53,453 nucleotides of DNA from Algoriphagus algorifonticola (GCF_007655305.1 NZ_VLOG01000019.1:110467-163919), one strand, 5' to 3'; numbered from the stretch's first letter, positions 9,098 through 18,011 are shown. Translations and numbers: made by a program. Notes: generated from the letters alone by a model not told the origin.

Positions 9098-9343
9098 TTA
9101 CTTCTTTGCGTATCTTCTGTTGAATTTCTCCACTCGACCAGCAGTATCGAGCAACATTTTCTTACCAGTGTAGAATGGGTGAGACTCAGAGCTCACTTCG
9201 ATCTTGTACACAGGATATTCTTTACCGTCTTCCCAAACGATAGTTTCGTCTGTTTCGATAGTTGATTTAGTTAAGAATTTAAACTCAGAAGAAGTGTCAT
9301 AAAACACAACGTCTCTGTAGTTTGGATGAATATCAGCTTTCAT
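9098..9343 (-). CDS. rpmE2: 50S ribosomal protein L31, type B
   Basis: The 81-residue protein has the L31 N terminus ([10 protein letters not shown]), the central [10 protein letters not shown] and the C-terminal [12 protein letters not shown]. It is longer than type A L31 and has no cysteines, so it is the zinc-independent type B form. It is monocistronic, with a promoter at 9383-9414 and a strong terminator at 9041-9078. In bacteria with both forms, type B is often made under zinc limitation. Whether this organism has a type A copy cannot be seen here. Confidence 0.97.
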   Translation of the reverse strand: MKADIHPNYRDVVFYDTSSEFKFLTKSTIETDETIVWEDGKEYPVYKIEVSSESHPFYTGKKMLLDTAGRVEKFNRRYAKK

Positions 9344-9382
9344 ATTACTAGTATTTTTGGAGTAGCTTTTTCAAATGAGGCA

Positions 9383-9414
9383 CAAAGTTATTCTTTTTCG
9401 TAAAACTCACCAAA
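9383..9414 (-). promoter_or_regulatory. Promoter of rpmE2 (TTTG-N20-TAACTTTG)
   Basis: On the minus strand, TTTG (9414-9411) is followed after 20 nt by TAACTTTG (9390-9383), a near-perfect match to the Bacteroidota housekeeping consensus (-33 TTTG, -7 TAnnTTTG). It predicts a 5' leader of roughly 30 nt before the L31 ATG at 9343. Confidence 0.75.
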
Positions 9415-9533
9415 TCTTTATGGAAAATATTAAAGCTCGTTACCTGAATGTTTTCTAAGTAGCGATTATTTTCTAAGAGTTCTCCAACTCCATCATCTTT
9501 TGCTCCAATTCAGACTACTCTGAGTCTTCAAAA

Positions 9534-10205
9534 TTAACCTAATTGTCCTCGTCTAGCCATCCTTTTCATTTTTTTGTTGGCATAAATGGCCACTTCTACC
9601 CTTCTATTCTGGGCTCTTCCGGATGGAGTGTCGTTAGAAACCACTGGATAATTTTCTCCTAAACCTTTATTTGTTATTCTTTGAGAATTTACTCCAAGGT
9701 TTGTCAAAAATGCGTCCACTGATTGTGCCCGTTGCTTAGAAAGGGTCAAATTGTAGCCATCTTCCCCAACATTATCTGTATGCCCCTCGATCAGAATATT
9801 TGTATCAGGGTATTTGTTTAGGGTTTTAGCTAAATCTTGAAGGTTTGATTTGGAAGCCGGAGTCAAAGCTGATTGGTCAAAACCAAACAATAAACCTGAA
9901 TCAAAAGTGATTTTTATTCCTTCTCCAACCCTTTCCACCTTCGCACCCTTCAGGTCTCTTCTCAACTCTTCTGCTTGCTTATCCATTTGCCTTCCAATGA
10001 TAGCGCCAGCAGTTCCTCCTATTGCTGAGCCAATAATAATACCTGTTGCAGTATTTTTTTTACCGGCAATTATTCCACCCAAAACTCCTCCAGTGGTACC
10101 GCCGATTGCAGCTCCTTTGACAGCATTACTAGTTTTACAAGAGGGAGTCCCCAGTAAAACCCCTCCTAAAGCAAGGCCAATTAAAATTTGATTTGAAGTT
10201 TTCAT
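9534..10205 (-). CDS. OmpA-family lipoprotein with glycine-zipper segment
   Basis: The 223-residue protein has a lipoprotein signal (LLGTPSCKT, Cys23). A Gly/Ala-rich glycine-zipper region of about residues 33-75 (repeated AxxGGxxGxxxG) may insert in or lie against the membrane. The OmpA C-terminal domain follows, with LLFGFDQSALTP, EGHTDNVG, the LSxxRA block and NRRVEV. That domain binds diaminopimelate in peptidoglycan, so the protein likely tethers the outer membrane to the wall. It is monocistronic, divergent from the gene at 10373. Comparable to YiaD-type lipoproteins. Confidence 0.92.
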   Translation of the reverse strand: MKTSNQILIGLALGGVLLGTPSCKTSNAVKGAAIGGTTGGVLGGIIAGKKNTATGIIIGSAIGGTAGAIIGRQMDKQAEELRRDLKGAKVERVGEGIKITFDSGLLFGFDQSALTPASKSNLQDLAKTLNKYPDTNILIEGHTDNVGEDGYNLTLSKQRAQSVDAFLTNLGVNSQRITNKGLGENYPVVSNDTPSGRAQNRRVEVAIYANKKMKRMARRGQLG

Positions 10206-10372
10206 ATGGAAATTTATTTATGTGTGTACTGGCAATACCCATTCCAATTAAACGTCTAACCATGTAGTTCACTAATTATATTTTCGAAACCATGTTTCAG
10301 ATGAAATTATCGACAACACTATATCTTTTTGTGAATATTTATTTCGAATTTTCAATTCTTTCCTAGTTTTAA

Positions 10373-12076
10373 ATGATGCAAAAACTTACCTGCCATTACC
10401 TTGCTTGGAGCAACCTGTTTTTTTTAATGTTGCTAACATCTCACACATCAACCCTTGCACAAGGAAGCTATATTCCTTACGAAAGAGATTATTATCATCG
10501 TATAGAGCGCTACGAAATTTTGCAGGGACAAAACAACCCCTTTTTTCAAACTGGATTCAAACCCTACAGAAGGGATATTGTAGCAAAATATTTGGACAGT
10601 TTGGTGAACGATCCGGTAATTCAGAGTTCCTCTGATAGGTTTAACTTAGCGTATTTGGCACAAGACAATTGGGAGTTTGTCAACCAAGAAACCCCAGAAT
10701 CCAAAAATCCTTTTCTCAAAAAGATCTATAGAAGACCAGGAGACTTCGCGCATTATTACAGTGATGATTTTGACATACACCTGAGTCCTGTACTTTATAT
10801 TTCAGGTGGTATGGAGACTGATAATGATCAAAACCCCGCCCAGTTGAGCAGAGGGATTGTCGTCAGGGGTTCTATAGACAAAAAAGTGAGCTTTTTCACC
10901 TACATGACTACTTCGGAGGTTTTCTTTCCTTCTTGGGTTAAAAATTACGCAGCACATAATGGCGCTGTTCCAGGAGAAGGATTCTGGAAAGAATATAATG
11001 GGCAAGGATACAGCTATTTTTCTGCAAGAGGACATGTCAACTTTCATTTGACCAAAAGTATTCAAGCGCAGGTTGGGCATGACAGAAATTTTGTAGGAGA
11101 AGGTTACCGCTCCTTTTTACTTTCTGACTTTTCCAATCCCTACATGTTTGTCAAATTGAACACCAAAGTCTGGAAGTTTCAGGTGACAAACCTATGGACC
11201 CAAATGACTGCGGACGTTCTATACAACAGGGGAAGACCAACCGACGGACGCTATCCGCAAAAATACTTTTCTATGCACCGACTGGGGTTCAATGTGGGCA
11301 AAAAATTGAACCTAGGATTCTTTGAATCTGTCATGACAGACAAAGTCAACTTTAATTATTTTAACCCTATTGTGTTCTTCCGTTGGGTTGAGCAGCAATT
11401 GGGAACTCCAGACAAAGTCATGCTGGGAATGGATGGTAAATGGAATTTTTATCCAGGTATGCAATTGTACGGACAGTTTGCCTTAGATGAGTTCGTGTTT
11501 AATGAGTTTTTTGGAATAGATGGCAAAGGATCTAAAAGAAACAAATACGGAGTTCAAGCCGGATATAAATACATCAATGCCTTCGAGGTTTCTAATCTGG
11601 ATTTGCAGCTGGAATTCAATTCTGCTAGACCTTATACCTTTCAGGAAAAGTTTGACTATCAATCCTTCTCTAATTGGAGAACTCCCTTAACCCATCCTTT
11701 GGGTGCTAATTTCAAGGAGTTTTTGGGAATAGTTCGATTCCAACCAATTCCAAAATTGAATATCAGCCTATTGGGAATGTATCAACTTTATGGAGACGAT
11801 CCTGATCAGAATACCAATTGGGGTGGTGATGTCTTGAAAAACAGGTTAAATGGTAGTCCTACCGGCCTTTTCGGAAATATTACAGGACAGGGAATAGAAA
11901 ACACTGTTGTCCAGTCTAACCTAGTGGCAAGCTATATGCTGAAACATAACTTCTTCATTGATGCCTCCCATACCTTCAGAAGAAGAACTGCCCAAGACTT
12001 AGATGCTCCTGAAAACAGCCAGTTTTTGCAATTGGGAATTCGATGGAACTTTATCCGTCCTGATTTCAATTTCTAA
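10373..12076 (+). CDS. Outer-membrane beta-barrel protein (capsule assembly Wzi / gliding RemB-like)
   Basis: The 567-residue protein has a signal peptide (hydrophobic 10-28, cleavage near TLAQG) and a long barrel-like body of alternating strands ending with GIRWNFIRPDFNF. The early YIPYERDYYHRIERYEIL segment and overall layout resemble Bacteroidota proteins annotated as capsule-assembly Wzi family or gliding-motility RemB homologues; I cannot separate the two by eye. It probably sits in the outer membrane and handles surface polysaccharide. It precedes an MsbA-type exporter by 51 nt on the same strand, consistent with envelope export. Confidence 0.65.
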   Translation: MMQKLTCHYLAWSNLFFLMLLTSHTSTLAQGSYIPYERDYYHRIERYEILQGQNNPFFQTGFKPYRRDIVAKYLDSLVNDPVIQSSSDRFNLAYLAQDNWEFVNQETPESKNPFLKKIYRRPGDFAHYYSDDFDIHLSPVLYISGGMETDNDQNPAQLSRGIVVRGSIDKKVSFFTYMTTSEVFFPSWVKNYAAHNGAVPGEGFWKEYNGQGYSYFSARGHVNFHLTKSIQAQVGHDRNFVGEGYRSFLLSDFSNPYMFVKLNTKVWKFQVTNLWTQMTADVLYNRGRPTDGRYPQKYFSMHRLGFNVGKKLNLGFFESVMTDKVNFNYFNPIVFFRWVEQQLGTPDKVMLGMDGKWNFYPGMQLYGQFALDEFVFNEFFGIDGKGSKRNKYGVQAGYKYINAFEVSNLDLQLEFNSARPYTFQEKFDYQSFSNWRTPLTHPLGANFKEFLGIVRFQPIPKLNISLLGMYQLYGDDPDQNTNWGGDVLKNRLNGSPTGLFGNITGQGIENTVVQSNLVASYMLKHNFFIDASHTFRRRTAQDLDAPENSQFLQLGIRWNFIRPDFNF

Positions 12077-12127
12077 GCGGAATTCAATTTTGCGTAACTT
12101 GCCGCCTGGATTACCGAATAAACCTGC

Positions 12128-13960
12128 ATGAAGACTTATTTACGAATTCTATCCTACGCTAGACCCTTTGGAAGATTCGTTCCTACATATATTCTCTACA
12201 CGCTTTTTTCCATCATTTTTGGCTTAGTAAACTTCACTTTATTAAAGCCCTTATTTGATGTCATATTTGAGCAAGTAGATCCTCAGACCTTGGAGCAATA
12301 CAGGACTCTACCTGAATTCTCTCTGTCCATTGAATACTTCACGGGCTTATTCAATCATTATTTTCTCGATATTCAGGATGATTATGGAAAGGTGGGGACC
12401 CTGATATTCGTCTGTATCATTATCGTTTGCTCCGTTTTTCTTTCCAACTTATTCACCTATCTCTCAGGAGTAGTATTAGCAAAAGTTCGCGCTGTTGTCA
12501 TCAAGCATATGCGCTCCGATATATTCGGTCAGGTGACAAGGTTTCACATTGGATATTTTTCCAATGAACGAAAAGGTGATTTGATGTCAAAAATGACCAA
12601 TGATGTTCAGGAAGTTGAAAATACTATTGTACAGTCATTGAGAGTTGTTTTCAGAGAGCCGGCCACCATCATCCTTTATTTTGCGGTGCTGTTTTTCATG
12701 TCTGTCAAATTGACTTTGTTCACCATCTTAATCATTCCCATTTCTGGAGCAATTATAGGAGGGATTACCCGTCGCTTGAAAAAAAGAGCTGTTCAAAGTC
12801 AGCAATCTTTGGGTAGAATTGTCAATATCCTAGACGAAACTTTAGGAGGAATGCGTGTGATCAAAGCCTTCAACGCAGAGCGATTCATGTTTGGCAAATT
12901 TGATCAGGAAACTGATTACTATGCGGCCGTCAATGTGAATATGGCCCGCAAAAATGAGTTAGCCTCTCCTATTTCCCAGTTTTTGGGAGTCACTGTAGTT
13001 GCAGGGATTCTTGTTTATGGTGGCAGTTTGGTATTAAGTGGAAATTCAGACTTAAGCGCATCTGACTTCATCACCTACATTATCATCTTTACGCAAGTAC
13101 TCAATCCAGCTAAAGAAATCTCTAGAGCAGTCAGCAGTATTCAAAGGGGGATAGCCTCTGCGGAGCGGATTTTCGAAGTAGTAGATACTCCCTCTAAAAT
13201 AAAAAATCCTGAAAAGCCCATATTTCCGGAAGGATTCAATCAAGGCATTGAATTCAAAAATGTCAGCTTTGCTTATCAGGATCAGAGGGTACTTCAGGAC
13301 ATCAATTTTTCTTTGGAAAAAGGGAAGACTATCGCATTGGTTGGTCCTTCAGGGGGAGGGAAATCTACGCTTGCCGACTTAGTTCCCAGATTTTATGATC
13401 CTACAGAAGGAGAAATCCTGTTAGATGGAAAAGACCTGAGAAAGTTTGACATGGAAGGTCTTAGAAGGCTCATGGGAATAGTTACCCAAGAATCCATTTT
13501 ATTCAATGACACTGTTTTCAATAACATAGCTTTTGGGCTTGAAAACATTACCGAGGAACAAGTCATGGAGGCAGCCAAAATTGCCAATGCCCATGAGTTC
13601 ATCATAAAGATGGAAGATGGCTACCAAAGTAGTATAGGAGAACGAGGATCTTTACTTTCCGGAGGACAAAGACAAAGACTGAGTATTGCCAGAGCAGTTC
13701 TAAAAAACCCTCCAATTTTGATTTTGGACGAGGCGACTTCTGCACTGGACTCTGAATCTGAATTACTAGTCCAGGAAGCTCTTACCAAATTGATGAAAAA
13801 CAGAACTACATTAGTAATTGCCCATCGCCTAAGCACCATCCAACATGCAGATGAAATTCTCGTAATTGAAAAGGGAAGGATTGTTCAAAGTGGCACACAT
13901 ACAGAGCTGATGCAAAGAGAGGGCTTATATCAAAAGCTTTCCAGTATTCAGTCAGTTTAG
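12128..13960 (+). CDS. ABC exporter, MsbA-like lipid/multidrug half-transporter
   Basis: The 610-residue protein fuses a six-helix exporter membrane domain (residues about 15-330) to an ATPase domain. The latter has Walker A GPSGGGKST (about 406-414), the signature LSGGQRQR (about 510), Walker B ILILDEATSALD (about 531-542) and the H-loop IAHRLST. All catalytic residues are present, so it should work as a homodimer. MsbA (lipid A-core flippase) is the best guess from size and arrangement and fits the outer-membrane gene upstream, but related lipid or drug exporters look the same. Confidence 0.88.
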   Translation: MKTYLRILSYARPFGRFVPTYILYTLFSIIFGLVNFTLLKPLFDVIFEQVDPQTLEQYRTLPEFSLSIEYFTGLFNHYFLDIQDDYGKVGTLIFVCIIIVCSVFLSNLFTYLSGVVLAKVRAVVIKHMRSDIFGQVTRFHIGYFSNERKGDLMSKMTNDVQEVENTIVQSLRVVFREPATIILYFAVLFFMSVKLTLFTILIIPISGAIIGGITRRLKKRAVQSQQSLGRIVNILDETLGGMRVIKAFNAERFMFGKFDQETDYYAAVNVNMARKNELASPISQFLGVTVVAGILVYGGSLVLSGNSDLSASDFITYIIIFTQVLNPAKEISRAVSSIQRGIASAERIFEVVDTPSKIKNPEKPIFPEGFNQGIEFKNVSFAYQDQRVLQDINFSLEKGKTIALVGPSGGGKSTLADLVPRFYDPTEGEILLDGKDLRKFDMEGLRRLMGIVTQESILFNDTVFNNIAFGLENITEEQVMEAAKIANAHEFIIKMEDGYQSSIGERGSLLSGGQRQRLSIARAVLKNPPILILDEATSALDSESELLVQEALTKLMKNRTTLVIAHRLSTIQHADEILVIEKGRIVQSGTHTELMQREGLYQKLSSIQSV

Positions 13961-13989
13961 TATATTCGAAAAATTTAATTGATAAAATT

Positions 13990-14358
13990 ATGAAAAAGTT
14001 TCACCAAGTACTTCAGATTGTCCTGTTGGTCTATTTCCTTCTTTATTTGGTGTTTTTTATGGCTTTTGACACATTAGGAGGCCTTTTTGGAATGCAGGAA
14101 GTCACCTCTCAGTCCATGGTTACTATCCTTTTGATTGGTTTTGTCTTGTTTTTGATTAACTGGGGAATAGGTAAAGCAGTTTCCTCATCCCAAAATTCCA
14201 AAATCAACAAAATGGAAATTGAGATTAATAAATTAAAAGCTAAAATCTATGATTTTGAGCATCCTGACTTACCTGAAAAACCTAAATCAGCTCCTACGAA
14301 AAGTTCTGAACCTGAATCTGGAACACTTCCTCCAAGACAAAATTTCACGAAGGATTGA
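13990..14358 (+). CDS. Small membrane protein with coiled-coil tail, unknown function
   Basis: I do not recognise this 122-residue protein as a named family. It has two membrane segments (about residues 7-33 and 42-62), a helical, Lys/Glu-rich stretch (about 72-92) that could form a coiled coil, and a disordered Pro/Ser/Thr-rich C terminus. It starts 29 nt after the ABC exporter on the same strand and is followed by a terminator, so it probably closes that operon and may accompany the exporter in the membrane. Confidence 0.7.
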   Translation: MKKFHQVLQIVLLVYFLLYLVFFMAFDTLGGLFGMQEVTSQSMVTILLIGFVLFLINWGIGKAVSSSQNSKINKMEIEINKLKAKIYDFEHPDLPEKPKSAPTKSSEPESGTLPPRQNFTKD

Positions 14359-14386
14359 TAAATAATTATTAACTAATAGTATATTT

Positions 14387-14412
14387 AAGGAAACCAATCG
14401 GTTTCCTTTTTT
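14387..14412 (+). terminator. Intrinsic terminator immediately before comM
   Basis: A 9-bp stem (14387-14395 with 14400-14408, loop aatc) runs into six T residues (14407-14412). The comM ATG begins only 4 nt later, at 14417. Confidence 0.8.
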
Positions 14413-14416
14413 CATT

Positions 14417-15955
14417 ATGGTCGCAAAAACTTTTGGAAGCGCAGTCTCAGGAGTAGACGCAAATCTTATAACAATAGAAGTCAATGTTGGACAAGGTACC
14501 AGTTTTTACATGGTAGGCCTGCCTGATTCTGCTGTGAAAGAATCTCAACAAAGGGTGGAATCAGCTCTGAAATATTTTGGTTTTAGAATGCCTCGCCAAA
14601 AAGTAGTCATCAACCTGGCTCCCGCTGATATTAGAAAAGAAGGGTCTGCCTATGACCTTCCTATTGCAATGGGGATTTTGCAGGCCTCTGAGCAGGTGGA
14701 ATTTCCGGAACTAGACCGATATGTCATTATGGGCGAACTCGCATTGGATGGTAAACTAAGGCCAATCAAAGGAGTTCTTCCCATTGCGATTGAAGCTAGA
14801 AAAAGAGGTTTTAAGGGCTTTATTCTTCCTTTGGAAAATGCCAAGGAAGCCTCTATAGTCAATAGTTTGGATATCATCGGAGTAGAAACTCTAAATCAAG
14901 CAGCCGATTTTTTAATGGGGGACCTCGCCATTGAGCCTTTGATCACTGATACGAGAGAAATTTTCTACCACTCGCTGGATGATGTAGAGTTTGATTTTGC
15001 GGATGTACAAGGTCAGGAAAATATCAAAAGGGCTATGGAAATCGCAGCAGCAGGAGGGCATAATGTGATCATGATTGGGCCTCCCGGGGCAGGAAAAACC
15101 ATGCTGGCTAAAAGACTGCCTTCGATATTGCCTCCACTATCCTTACAGGAAGCTCTGGAAGCTACTAAAATACATTCAGTTGCGGGAAAACTAGGAAAAA
15201 ATGCCTCTTTATTGGCTAATAGGCCATTTCGAAGCCCCCACCATACGATTTCCGACGTAGCCTTAGTTGGTGGAGGAGGCAATCCCCAACCTGGAGAAAT
15301 TTCCCTAGCTCATAATGGAGTTCTTTTTTTAGACGAATTACCCGAGTTCAAAAGAACAGTGTTAGAAGTGATGCGCCAGCCTTTGGAAGAGCGGAAAGTG
15401 ACCATTTCAAGGGCAAAAGTCTCAGTTGATTACCCTGCGAATTTCATGCTAATCGCAAGCATGAACCCTTGCCCATGTGGGTATTACAATCACCCGGAAA
15501 AAGAGTGCGTTTGTGGCCCGGGAATAGTTCAACGCTACCTGAACAAAGTCTCAGGCCCGCTTCTAGACCGAATAGACTTACATGTGGAAGTGACTCCTGT
15601 TAAATTTGATGAGATGACCTCCACCAGAAAGAGTGAATCCAGCAAAGCTATTCGAGAACGTGTAATTCAGGGAAGAGACAGGCAAAAAGAGCGTTTTTCC
15701 AACAATCCTGAAGTTTATTGTAATGCAATGATGCCCTCTCATATGGTGAAGGAAGTTTGCCAAATTAATGAAGCTGGCAAGGCTCTACTCAAAACTGCTA
15801 TGGAAAGGCTTGGCTTATCAGCCAGAGCCTATGACAGAATCCTGAAAGTAGCCAGAACCATTGCTGATATTGCGGATTCAGCCGATATTAAAGTAGAACA
15901 CTTAGCAGAAGCCATTCAATACCGAAGCCTGGACAGAGAGGGATGGGCAGGTTGA
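14417..15955 (+). CDS. comM: YifB/ComM family Mg-chelatase-like AAA+ ATPase
   Basis: The 512-residue protein has the ComM layout: an N-terminal Lon-S5-like fold domain (residues 1-170, with MVGLPDSAVKESQQRV), an AAA+ magnesium-chelatase domain with Walker A GPPGAGKT (about 221-228) and Walker B LFLDELPEF, the sensor block MNPCPCGYY with extra cysteines, and a C-terminal lid domain (SARAYDRILKVARTIAD). In Vibrio, ComM is a helicase that promotes branch migration during natural transformation. The start at 14417 fits the conserved MVAKTFGSAVSGVDA beginning. Downstream lies the ORF6N/Mrr cassette. Confidence 0.93.
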   Translation: MVAKTFGSAVSGVDANLITIEVNVGQGTSFYMVGLPDSAVKESQQRVESALKYFGFRMPRQKVVINLAPADIRKEGSAYDLPIAMGILQASEQVEFPELDRYVIMGELALDGKLRPIKGVLPIAIEARKRGFKGFILPLENAKEASIVNSLDIIGVETLNQAADFLMGDLAIEPLITDTREIFYHSLDDVEFDFADVQGQENIKRAMEIAAAGGHNVIMIGPPGAGKTMLAKRLPSILPPLSLQEALEATKIHSVAGKLGKNASLLANRPFRSPHHTISDVALVGGGGNPQPGEISLAHNGVLFLDELPEFKRTVLEVMRQPLEERKVTISRAKVSVDYPANFMLIASMNPCPCGYYNHPEKECVCGPGIVQRYLNKVSGPLLDRIDLHVEVTPVKFDEMTSTRKSESSKAIRERVIQGRDRQKERFSNNPEVYCNAMMPSHMVKEVCQINEAGKALLKTAMERLGLSARAYDRILKVARTIADIADSADIKVEHLAEAIQYRSLDREGWAG

Positions 15956-15978
15956 TGTTTTGATATTTTTTATTGAAT

Positions 15979-16842
15979 ATGAGTTCTCAAGAATTAAAAG
16001 AAATAGAAAATAAAATTCTAACAATCAGAGAACAACAGGTGATGTTGGACAGTGATTTGGCCGTACTTTATCAAACCGAGACTAAATTTATAAATCGAGC
16101 AGTAAACCGTAACCCTAAGAGATTTCCAAATTCTTTTGTGTTTCAATTGACCAAAAGTGAATGGGGAAACTTGAAGTACCATTCTGGTACTTCAAATACC
16201 CACGGAGGAAGAAGAACTTTACCTTATGTTTTCACCGAACAGGGTATAGCCATGCTTTCATCTGTATTACAGACAGATACAGCAGTTCAGGTAAGTGTAG
16301 AGATAATGAAAGCGTTTGTTGAAATGAGAAAATTACTGATACAAAGCGCTCCACTTTTTCACCGTTTGTTTCAATTAGAAACAAAGCAGCTTGAAAATGA
16401 AAAAAAGTTTGACCAATTGTTCAATGCTTTGGAAAAGGACCAATTGAAACCTCAAAAAGGAATTTTTTTCGATGGACAAATTTTCGATGCATACACTTTT
16501 GTTGCTGGTTTAATTAAATCAGCCAAAAAGGAAATAATACTAATCGATAATTATGTTGATGAAACAATCTTAATACTATTAAATAAACGATCATCGGAAG
16601 TTGAAGCAACCATTTACACAAAGGAAATTAATAGAAACTTCAAGCTAGATATAGAAAAACATAATAGTCAATATCCGAAGATTTTTATCAAAGAATTCAA
16701 TAAAAGTCATGATCGATTTCTAATTGTTGATAATTCTGACTTATACCATTTTGGTGCTTCTCTTAAAGACCTGGGTAAAAAATGGTTTGCCTTTTCACAA
16801 ATGAATGATTTTGTTGAAATACTTCTGAAAGAAATTAAATGA
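15979..16842 (+). CDS. ORF6N-domain DNA-binding protein with C-terminal PLD-like (HKD) domain
   Basis: The 287-residue protein has two parts. Residues about 5-110 form an ORF6N domain (QQVMLDSDLAVLYQTETKFIN, FVFQLT, YVFTEQGIAMLSSVL), a DNA-binding module shared with phage antirepressors. After a helical linker, residues about 155-280 look like a phospholipase D fold with one HKD-type motif, H244-x-R246-x4-D251, followed by FGAS; the usual lysine is arginine. One such motif per chain implies a dimer, as in the nuclease Nuc. A TTG 6 nt upstream is less likely than the ATG at 15979. Its last 4 nt overlap the Mrr start. Confidence 0.8.
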   Translation: MSSQELKEIENKILTIREQQVMLDSDLAVLYQTETKFINRAVNRNPKRFPNSFVFQLTKSEWGNLKYHSGTSNTHGGRRTLPYVFTEQGIAMLSSVLQTDTAVQVSVEIMKAFVEMRKLLIQSAPLFHRLFQLETKQLENEKKFDQLFNALEKDQLKPQKGIFFDGQIFDAYTFVAGLIKSAKKEIILIDNYVDETILILLNKRSSEVEATIYTKEINRNFKLDIEKHNSQYPKIFIKEFNKSHDRFLIVDNSDLYHFGASLKDLGKKWFAFSQMNDFVEILLKEIK

Positions 16843-17708
16843 AAAAAAGTAAAAACCAGGCAGAGTTTGTACAATGGTTTGGTCCTCTGTTAGACGCTTT
16901 AAGAGAATTAGGTTACTCAGGAAAACCAAAAGAAGTTTCTGAGAGAATAGCTCAAAATCTTGAATTAGATGAAGGTTTCTTGGATGAGACCCTCAAATCA
17001 GGGGGAAATCGTTTTCACAATCAGGTAGCTTGGGCTCGTCAATATTTAATTTGGGAGGGTCTCCTAGATTCCTCTACAAGAGGAACATGGAAGCTCACCG
17101 AGAAAGGAAAAAAGACTATTTTAACGCCTGAAGAATCAAAGGAAATATTTCTGAAATGGGTTGAAATCAATCAGAAAATCAGAAAGGATAAATCAAAAAA
17201 AGAAATAATTGAGAACCAAGAAGAGGAAACACCTGAATCCGCGGAAGTAAGTGCAGAAAACAATCTTTTATCAGTTTTAAAGTCTCTTTCACCAAGTGGA
17301 TTTGAAAATGTTTGTAAGGAACTTCTAAGGGAACATGGTTTTGAAAAAGTTGAAGTCACAGGAAAATCTCATGATGGAGGAATTGATGGTTTCGGTGTTT
17401 TAGAATTAAACCCCTTTGTCAGTTTCAAAGTGATTTTTCAGTGTAAACGTTACGAGGGTGCTGTCTCAAGAGCTCAAGTTGGAGACTTTCGAAATGCAAT
17501 GATAGGTCGAGCTGAAAAAGGAATTATTCTTACTACAGGATCTTTCTCTAGAGAAGCTGAAAAAGAAGCTTCTCGCGACGGAGCTCCTCCAATTGAACTC
17601 GTAGATGGTAAGAAACTCGTTGAAATGTTTGAAAAAGTTGAATTGGGGCTAAAGCCAAAAGTAGTCTATGATGTAGATTTTAGTTATTTTTCGAAATTTA
17701 GGGAATAA
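16839..17708 (+). CDS. Mrr-type restriction endonuclease
   Basis: The 289-residue protein has an N-terminal winged-helix Mrr_N-like domain (about 10-95, ending LLDSSTRGTWKLTEKGK), a charged linker (115-145) and a C-terminal Mrr catalytic domain. The latter shows LSPSGFENVCKELLREHGF, then D183 in GGIDGFG and Q201-C-K203 in IFQCKRY, the PD-(D/E)xK variant D-x(n)-QxK of Mrr enzymes. E. coli Mrr cuts methylated DNA. No methyltransferase is adjacent, which agrees with a type IV, modification-dependent enzyme. The ATG overlaps the upstream ORF6N/PLD gene (ATGA), so the two are probably translated together. Confidence 0.9.
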   Translation: MKKSKNQAEFVQWFGPLLDALRELGYSGKPKEVSERIAQNLELDEGFLDETLKSGGNRFHNQVAWARQYLIWEGLLDSSTRGTWKLTEKGKKTILTPEESKEIFLKWVEINQKIRKDKSKKEIIENQEEETPESAEVSAENNLLSVLKSLSPSGFENVCKELLREHGFEKVEVTGKSHDGGIDGFGVLELNPFVSFKVIFQCKRYEGAVSRAQVGDFRNAMIGRAEKGIILTTGSFSREAEKEASRDGAPPIELVDGKKLVEMFEKVELGLKPKVVYDVDFSYFSKFRE

Positions 17709-17721
17709 TCAAATTTATGAA

Positions 17722-17868
17722 ATGAGAAAAATCACCAAAAGAGAAATCATCGCCTTTGTTTTAGGATTATTTACTATTCTAATAATTGACACTTCCCTAA
17801 ACTGGGAGGAAGCAAAGGCGGCCTTTAGAGAGGGTTATGAAAGCGTACGTAAAGGAAAAACTAATTAA
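17722..17868 (+). CDS. Small single-span membrane protein, 48 residues
   Basis: An ATG at 17722, 13 nt after the Mrr stop, opens a 48-residue frame ending at TAA 17868. It has a basic start (MRKITKREI), one hydrophobic span (about 9-22) and an amphipathic tail with FREGYESVRKG. The charge pattern suggests a cytoplasmic N terminus. It may belong to the Mrr operon or be an independent small gene. No function is inferred. Confidence is moderate because the frame is short, though its composition is convincingly protein-like. Confidence 0.55.
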   Translation: MRKITKREIIAFVLGLFTILIIDTSLNWEEAKAAFREGYESVRKGKTN

Positions 17869-18011
17869 TTGCGAAGCGTTCAACTGAAGTAAAGTATCAG
17901 CTTATTCTGTTTTATTTTTTGATTTTAGTCCGCATTTTACTCTTCTCATTAATAGTCATTTGATTTCGTTTCATAAATAACGAACTTTCATGAAGTCCAA
18001 TCATTTTTATC

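Noticed and set aside
9505..9533. Small inverted repeat after the OmpA lipoprotein gene as a terminator
   Set aside because: The stem is only 5 bp and is not followed by a T tract on the minus strand.
16839..17708. Mrr gene as part of a type I or III restriction system
   Set aside because: No methyltransferase, specificity or helicase gene is adjacent, and the domain layout is that of stand-alone Mrr.
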